64,000 bases of DNA from Choanephora cucurbitarum (Eukaryota > Mucoromycota > Mucoromycetes > Mucorales > Choanephoraceae), in assembly GCA_025331435.1 (NCBI GenBank), contig JAIWNI010000015.1, forward strand, positions 310,001 to 374,000, in the 5' to 3' direction. The position numbers and the translations under genes were made by a program. The notes beneath the pieces are model-generated. The model searched no databases and was not told the origin of the DNA. It was given only the letters and a program-made list of their open reading frames with translations. This document shows positions 57,917 through 64,000 of this stretch, piece after piece (the first letter of the stretch is position 1; each line of letters begins with the position of its first letter).

Positions 57917-60688
57917 TTATTTTGCAACAAGTTCCAAAAAGTTACTTGGCACCAATCCTGATTGGACTACTTTCTGATTCTTGCGATTGAGAAGACTTGC
58001 TTCCCACCATCCTTGTTCTTCATCTTTGCTCTTGGAAATAATACCGAGTAGATCTCCTTCTCTGAATGAGATTTCGCCTTCATCCGCCATATCGTAGTCG
58101 TACAAGGCAATGGCTAAAGACAAAGCTTTGTTAGTCTATGCATGTAACTTGGACTGCTGTAATAGTTATCTTACCATAATCAACAAAGTTCTTCTTGCTT
58201 GATCCCATAGTATTCAGGGTGGAGATAGAACCAACTGAACTGTCATAGTTTTTGCTAGTTACGTCATGAAGGTTTTGAGAGGAGCTATTACTTTGATGTA
58301 GCTTTGATTCTTCGTTATTGCTTCTGAGTAACATGCGTTCTCGAATGGTTTGAGCTGATGGTTGTTGATATGTTGAACTATCTACAAAGCTTCTTCTCTT
58401 GCTACTGTTGTTGTCGCTTGTTGTTTCCTTTGAGGAGAGAGAATTGAAAGGATCATAAAATTCATTTGAGTTACTTCTTAAAGAGCCAAAAGAAGATTGA
58501 GCTGTTTCAATGGTACTCATACGACGCGATGACGTGCTGTTGAACAAAGAGCTCTGTTTTGATTGATAGTATTGAGATGGAATATAACTTCTTCTGTTTT
58601 GTTGTCTTTGAGATGCGCTGGGAGACGAAATGGAGGCAGTAGGTCGAACGTTTGCTTGTTCGCGTGCATTTTCCTCTTCTGCACGACCAATTCGCTTAGC
58701 ATCAAGTTTTCTCAACATGTCGTCTAGCTCAAAAGCCGCTGCTTCAGAAGGAGAGGTCACATCGTATTCATGATCAGCAGCTATTTATCAGATGGTTCGA
58801 GTCAGCTTGAGTTAGGGAAAATAAAATCTGTCACTTGAGCATTAGTTACTTACTATTGTATTGTTCCAAGTGAACAGAGAGATTAGAATCGACTTTTTCT
58901 CTGTCATCAGAAGGAGATCTAGTTACTTCTTTGACGAAAGAAGACAGTCTGCTTGTAACAAAGGGTTTGCCTGAAGAAGCGTCTGTGTCTGCCTTTGGTA
59001 TATCCGCTTCTTCTTTTAGTAGTTCAACTTGTCCAGAATGTAGTGCAGTATTTGATGAATCTTCCTCAGGACTGTTTGGTAGTGTAGTTTCTTCAACTGC
59101 TTCATCTGGCTTATCATATGAATCGTTCTTCTCGTCTTCATTCTCTGATTCAGTCTCGGTGATATACTCATACTCTTCTTCATCGTCCTCTTCGTCTGAA
59201 GGATATACTTCCATAACGCCCACAATCAAAACAGGTTCTTGTACGGATGGTATCTCTGGAGCAGGAGAGGCATTGATCTTACCATCTGCAATCTTGAGAT
59301 TGTCTACCACGTCAATACTTGCAGCAGTAGCAGATGGATCTTTTTGAATGTTCGATAGTTCAGATATGGTTGAAGCTCTTTTTCTTCTAATAGGGGTATG
59401 GAATCGTTCTTCCGACTCACTGTGCTCATCATTGTCTGCTGCTTCCTTGTAATTTTGTGATGTATACTTTGACTCTTTCTCTTGGTTAGCATCGTAATAT
59501 GCATGTATCTTGATGTATTCTATAGGCGCTATACAAAAAAAAGAATGTTTCAGCGAAACCTACATAATAAACTATGACAGAGCTACTTACAAGGAACAAT
59601 GCTGCTTGATTTGTTTTCCTTTACAAAACCAGCGAGGTCGTCTTCTACGTTTATAGCCATAGCTTGTGAATTTATACGTTCACAAGCCTGGATTTCGTTT
59701 TCTAAACTTCCCAGCATTAAATTTGCACAGTTGGATAAGTTGGATTTGAAAAATTCAAGTCTTTCTTGCTCTAGTTTTTCAAAATTCTGTGGTCATATGA
59801 ACATTTTAGGTTGCTGTTTTCATGCATCAAATAAAAGCCCTCAATTACCTCACAAGTTTTCCTCCATTCATCATTCCATTCATCTGTTACTTTCTTCAAG
59901 TCCACCAATCCTTCATCATATATTTTTTTAAGTTTGTCAATCGTTATTTCTGCTGACTTGAACTTTGCCAATTTATCCTTTTCATTCGTTTGCTGCTGAA
60001 CAAGTAAATTTGCCTTTTCAATTTCGAGGTTGTGTCGCTTATGTGCCTATAAAGGGCTTAATACTGAATACCCCTATCGTCTTATCTCAACTTACTCTTC
60101 GAACAAAATGGGCTTGAAGCTGACGTTTGTTGTATAGTTTTTGAATAGATGTCTGTAACTATTTATGAATTTGAGATTGATATTAGCTTTTGCTGCCTTT
60201 TTGTTGCATACCAAAGCATTACCTCTTTTCTTATAGACTTCTGTCTATCCAAAAGCTTAGTCAAAGGTAAACTCACATTTTCACGTAAGAGATTTGCAAG
60301 GTGTATATGCGATTCAGCAATAGACATAAATTCCTTCTGAACTGTGTTCATAGCAGCTTGACTAGATCCATTTTCAGTACTTGATGGTTTCTGTTTTTGT
60401 GCAATCTGAAGTAATGTTTTGCCATATTCCTCTTCTAACAATGCTCTTTTTTTTCATTTATATTAACTTTTCTTTACTTTACATTTTCTTTGTTCATTTC
60501 ATACCTAGCTTCATATGCGTTCTTGAACCTTTCGCAAGTTTGTTTAGCACCACGCATTCGTTCCATCAAAATGGTGATACCATTTTTATCTATATTTTCC
60601 TGCATAAATAGAAATGAGTTTGTGCTATGTATCATGCTAAATGTTACCTTACCCAGAAATTATTTGCAAAGGTTAATTCAGTAGCCAT
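57917..60688 (-). CDS. F-BAR and SH3 domain protein (Cdc15/Imp2/Hof1-like)
   Basis: Nine exons: 60688-60653, 60599-60505, 60445-60223, 60152-60096, 60046-59849, 59786-59591, 59528-58854, 58780-58175 and 58113-57917. They give 760 residues. The F-BAR domain starts at once (ELTFANNFWENIDKNGITIL, MERMRGAKQTCERFKNAYEA, LLEEEYGKTLLQIAQK) and continues to about residue 270 with long helices. A disordered acidic and Ser-rich middle follows, then a C-terminal SH3 (ALYDYDMADEGEISFREGD, GWWEAS, GLVPSNFLEL). Such proteins bend membrane and recruit formin and myosin at the division site. The FANNFWEN start and overall order match the Cdc15/Imp2/Hof1 group; Bzz1-type proteins differ by having two SH3 domains. 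Confidence 0.9.
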
Positions 60689-61744
60689 AACTCTTTTTCT
60701 TGCTTTAGGTAGTAACAATGCAGGCAGTAATAAGTTTAAAAGAGAGAAAAAAAAAGAAATAGTATTATCAAAACAAACGGTTCCTTTTTTTAATATTGTT
60801 TACAATTTCTTTTCCAAATTTAGGCTTTGTCATTTTATTGCCTTTTTCAGATCAAATCTTTACTGATATGGTTTGTCTGGCTTTGAATCTAATGATTATA
60901 GAATTAGATGCAACACATACCTAGAAAGTCTACTGCTTTTGTTGCTCATTCGTCTATAGAAATTTCTGACAATAAACCAAAAACCGCTCACAAAGTTGGA
61001 AAACTAAAACCAAATCAGATGTTACCAAAGGTAAATTGGAAATAAAACATCTAGCAAGTGTTGGTTAAAAAGCGATGAAATGATATATAAGGCGTTCAAT
61101 GTGCGTAGCTAACACATTGAAAGCATGATCAGACTTATATTCATGGATTCACCTTTTCTCCAGCACTGAAAATAGCTATATGACATGGTACATTTCTATA
61201 ACAGGATGGATGCATAAGCCTTATGAAATCAAGGCATCTATCAAAACAGTCAATAATTCTAGAGATGTCACTATCAGAAAAGACTAAATCATTGCTTGGA
61301 TGAAGATAGTTCTGAGACATACGCATAAAGGACTTGTCTATCGCTATCACACTACTTGAACTGATCTACCGTCCAACAAAACAAGTGAACAAGTATGAAA
61401 CAGTTAGACCTGATATATTCAGATACTTTCTAAGACAAAATACATATTTTAATGCACACAGTTAGCATCTCGCCAAAATATACTTAGTCGAAAGCATGTC
61501 TCCACCTTATTCAAAGTGGAGGATGGAATCTGGCTACATTCATCTTTGAAGACGACCAACTATCTTAGTAGGAAAACTGCTCATACAGATAAATTATAAT
61601 AGAGTGATTGATAGAAATAATATATTAACACAACATGACCATGCAGTAGAATTAGTTTTCTTTCTTTTTAATAAAAGTTTCGAGTTCCCTCTCATTAAAT
61701 TTTTAAGCTTGCAAATATCACACATGCTATTGATTCTTTTCGTT
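60689..61744. other. Gene-poor AT-rich region
   Basis: Upstream of the F-BAR gene. A 69-codon minus-strand frame (61350-61141) reads somewhat like protein (NDLVFSDSDISRIIDCFDRC) but has no start context or neighbouring exons. No recognisable element was seen. Confidence 0.35.
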
Positions 61745-62570
61745 TGTGTAGGACCGCATGCCAAAGATCAGTACGTTGCCATTCCAAATGAGTGGGTTGA
61801 CTTCACTCGCTCTGATTTCGCGTACAAACCAGTCAAATGCTCTAGTGATCTACTGCGCATTCTAATTGAAATTTTAAATAAGTCAGATATGTTTTTTTTT
61901 ATCAATGGCTAATCGACTACTCGCGTTTGATTGTTAGACAGTATAAAGTAATTGTGATTGATTCAATAATCAGAAATCTACTTGAAACTGAAATACCTGG
62001 TTCTCATATCCCTTTCGCAAAGCAGTTGTCGAGTATTGGCCGGGCCAGCTCATGTCTACTATTTAATGCAGAGACTATTGTACCCTATCTCAACAAAACC
62101 CCACTAAACCCATTACTTGCACTTGTTCACTGCCTTATTGAACAAGAAGCATCACTTGCCAACTTTGCACAATCCAATGATCCAACCTCAATTTGTTTGT
62201 ATACCAAAATGAAAAAATAATTGGTGACCATATTCATGAAAACGAAAGTTTTATTCATGTATAAAGAAGTGCATGTGCCCAATCAAAATCAGAATGCTAG
62301 AGATATATGTCGAAAGCTTCATCCCAAAAAGTTAACCACAATTGATAGCCATTCTACAAGGCAAAGGTAGCCCTCGAAAATCAAGATCAACCTGTTGGCG
62401 CGCGCATTGAAAAAGCTATAAATATTATGAATAATCCCATTGCATATATCAATAAAATAACACAAAAACGACATTTAGAGGATGTATTATTTAATTTCGA
62501 TTTTGCCAAGCAACAAGTGGTATACACCGTGGAATGTAACGCCTCGTCACAACAGAGCTTCAAAACTTAA
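61745..62570 (+). pseudogene. Frame-broken coding-like segments, unknown family
   Basis: Three adjacent stretches in three different plus-strand frames look coding. 61745-61900 reads GPHAKDQYVAIPNEWVDFTR and continues to SSDLLRILIEILN. 61927-62219 reads KQLSSIGRASSCLLFNAETI and LNPLLALVHCLIEQEASLAN. 62220-62570 holds IGDHIHENESFIH, several stops, then VALENQDQPVGARIEKAINI and DVLFNFDFAKQQVVYTVECN. The first junction could be an intron, but the third segment has several internal stops that splicing does not remove neatly. I do not recognise the protein. It is either a decayed gene or a captured fragment of a multi-copy element. Confidence 0.35.
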
Positions 62571-64000
62571 ATATGAATACCCATCCGCTTTCGTTTTGAA
62601 ATAAACAGACATAACCTCATGTTTATCTTACAAATATCTTTCAAAGCGCATAAACGCGTACATCTATTTTATTTCTTTACCCTTTTTTTAAACCCCCCCC
62701 CCTTTTTCTTTACTTTACTTTCTTTTGATCTGAACAATAGATCTATAATCTTAGATCGCACTATCAGATTAAATACAAAATCTCTGTTGAAACAATGGCT
62801 TAAGGAATCAAGCACACTATTCAAAAGAGTACGCATTTTCACACTAGTCTTAACTTATAATTCTAAGAACAAAGACACAATAGAAGTTGTTTGATTCAAA
62901 TCTTAGAAGAACAATAGTCTTACTCAACTTAATTGTTTGAGATACACTATCTAATAATTCATAATATTAAACATTATTTCAATATGAAATCTCTTGGTCG
63001 AAGACAATATTGATATCAAGTCATACAGATCTTTATCGCACACTAGCTTTATATTGAAAGTATCTTTATAAGAGCATACTAGCGATATAAGTTATTTTAC
63101 TTCACAATAGCCTTGAGAATTTATCTAAGCACACTAGAAGTAGATTATAATTGAAATTTATAATCTTTTTAACTTCATTTAAAACCTTTATACAAAACTA
63201 CTTCCATATCTCTTTTAAACTAAACCCCAAACTCTACAGCTCTCGTCTTGGGCTGAACAACAGTAGCTCGAGTACTGTGATGTTTTTATGTCTTGAGATA
63301 GAAGATAGCACAAGAAGAGACAAATGGAAGTACAATGAGACTGTTTACTATGTTTTATTCAAAGAGAAAGATGATTCTAAATATAAGAGTATTTTAACAA
63401 CAACTATTTGTATGATTTTTGATTGAAGACGCATGTCATTACAGATTATTTCATAGTACTAATTTAGTGTACTTTATTTGAGTCAATGTACTTCACCATT
63501 CCTTATAGAATTTAAAAGCCTGAGCTAGCTCAAGAGAAAGTCTTGTAGTTCTGATTATGTGCGCCAATTCTCTCAACTGACCCAATTCTTCTCGTTTGCT
63601 AAAACTTGAGCAAACACTAGTTACACTGTACCAGAATAATTCTAGGGCCTATGTTACTTTACGAATTAAGAGCACATAGTACGATAAATGCTAGTGTATC
63701 TACAGTCAAACTATGTACTACATTAATTTTCGAATAACAAACTTTAACTTTATATACTTATTGTATTTTACTTGGTAGCCCGATTAACTATTCTTTGCAT
63801 TACTTGTATTCCATTGTTGGGTCTATTGTGTTACTAGCTGCACAAATCCAATGCAAAATCCTGAAATCCGATTCTCAACAATCAAAAGAACTAGAACTTT
63901 TTGTTCTCCAAAGCTCATGTATTACAAAAAATAGAGAGAGAGAAAAAGAGTCAGGGTTGTGCCAATTTAATGAGACTCCATCTTAAAGCATACAATTCAT
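62571..64000. other. AT-rich region, no gene seen
   Basis: The right end of the window. Frames such as 63151-63426 are open but have no recognisable domain or splice context. A C8-9 run sits near 62694-62702. I see no terminal repeats, rRNA or tRNA. Confidence 0.4.

Noticed and set aside
58780..58853. GGTTCGAGTC in an intron of the F-BAR gene as a possible tRNA
   Set aside because: The intron is only 74 nt and its flanks form no cloverleaf; it splices cleanly as an ordinary intron.
59016..59347. Overlapping ORFs on both strands around 59.0-59.3 kb as separate genes
   Set aside because: The acidic low-complexity exon of the F-BAR gene explains them; GAA/GAT-rich coding gives open Ser/Phe-rich frames in antisense.

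Overview
This window is nuclear DNA of a filamentous fungus, most likely an early-diverging Mucoromycota species of the Mucorales type. The evidence is AT-rich sequence, many 45-60 nt GT-AG introns, compact intergenic spacers, and fungal gene content: an Mbp1-type APSES factor, Iks1 kinase, Pet127, a Zn2Cys6 factor, an F-BAR/SH3 protein and a p24 cargo receptor. It also carries homologues usually discussed in animals, namely a RING-SPRY protein, a sepiapterin-reductase-like enzyme and LYAR. Exon boundaries were built by hand from reading frame and splice signals. Protein names come from recognisable domains, not from a database search.

Layout: 1-519 is the 3' end of an essential myosin light chain (Mlc1/Cdc4). 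It is followed by a p24 protein (1577-2269, +), an Mbp1-like APSES/ankyrin factor (2386-4330, -) and mitochondrial ribosomal bL31m (4741-5127, -). A gene-poor stretch (5.1-7.4 kb) holds one eroded reading frame with a Fanzor/TnpB-like C-terminal signature. Next come Pet127 (7444-9608, +), a MYND protein (9719-10564, -), another desert, a membrane-anchored coiled-coil protein (12731-14092, -) and a large DH-PH RhoGEF-like gene (15997-19782, +) with an apparent one-base frameshift inside a His-Pro-Gln repeat. A small zinc-finger-like ORF, a multi-pass membrane protein, ribosomal uL16 and eS10 and proteasome Rpn1 (25487-28613, +) follow.

From 28.8 to 32.2 kb lie an aldo-keto reductase and a one-RRM/MLLE PABP-like protein. 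A 3.5-kb desert precedes a Zn2Cys6 factor (35738-37088). The second half is dense: an SLC25 carrier with an apparent 2-nt frameshift, Iks1 kinase, a phosducin-like protein, pyrroline-5-carboxylate reductase, Rpa3, Pex14, LYAR, a subtilisin-type protease, the RING-SPRY protein, the SDR, a PRL-type phosphatase, an anillin-like PH protein, a mitochondrial-looking unknown and an F-BAR/SH3 protein ending at 60688. The last 3.3 kb is AT-rich and contains only scattered, frame-broken coding-like segments.

Most genes are unrelated housekeeping functions, with no operon-like or biosynthetic cluster. A loose cytokinesis theme recurs (myosin light chain, RhoGEF-like, anillin-like, F-BAR/SH3), but the genes are scattered and co-regulation cannot be claimed. 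I see no CRISPR array, rRNA or convincing tRNA.
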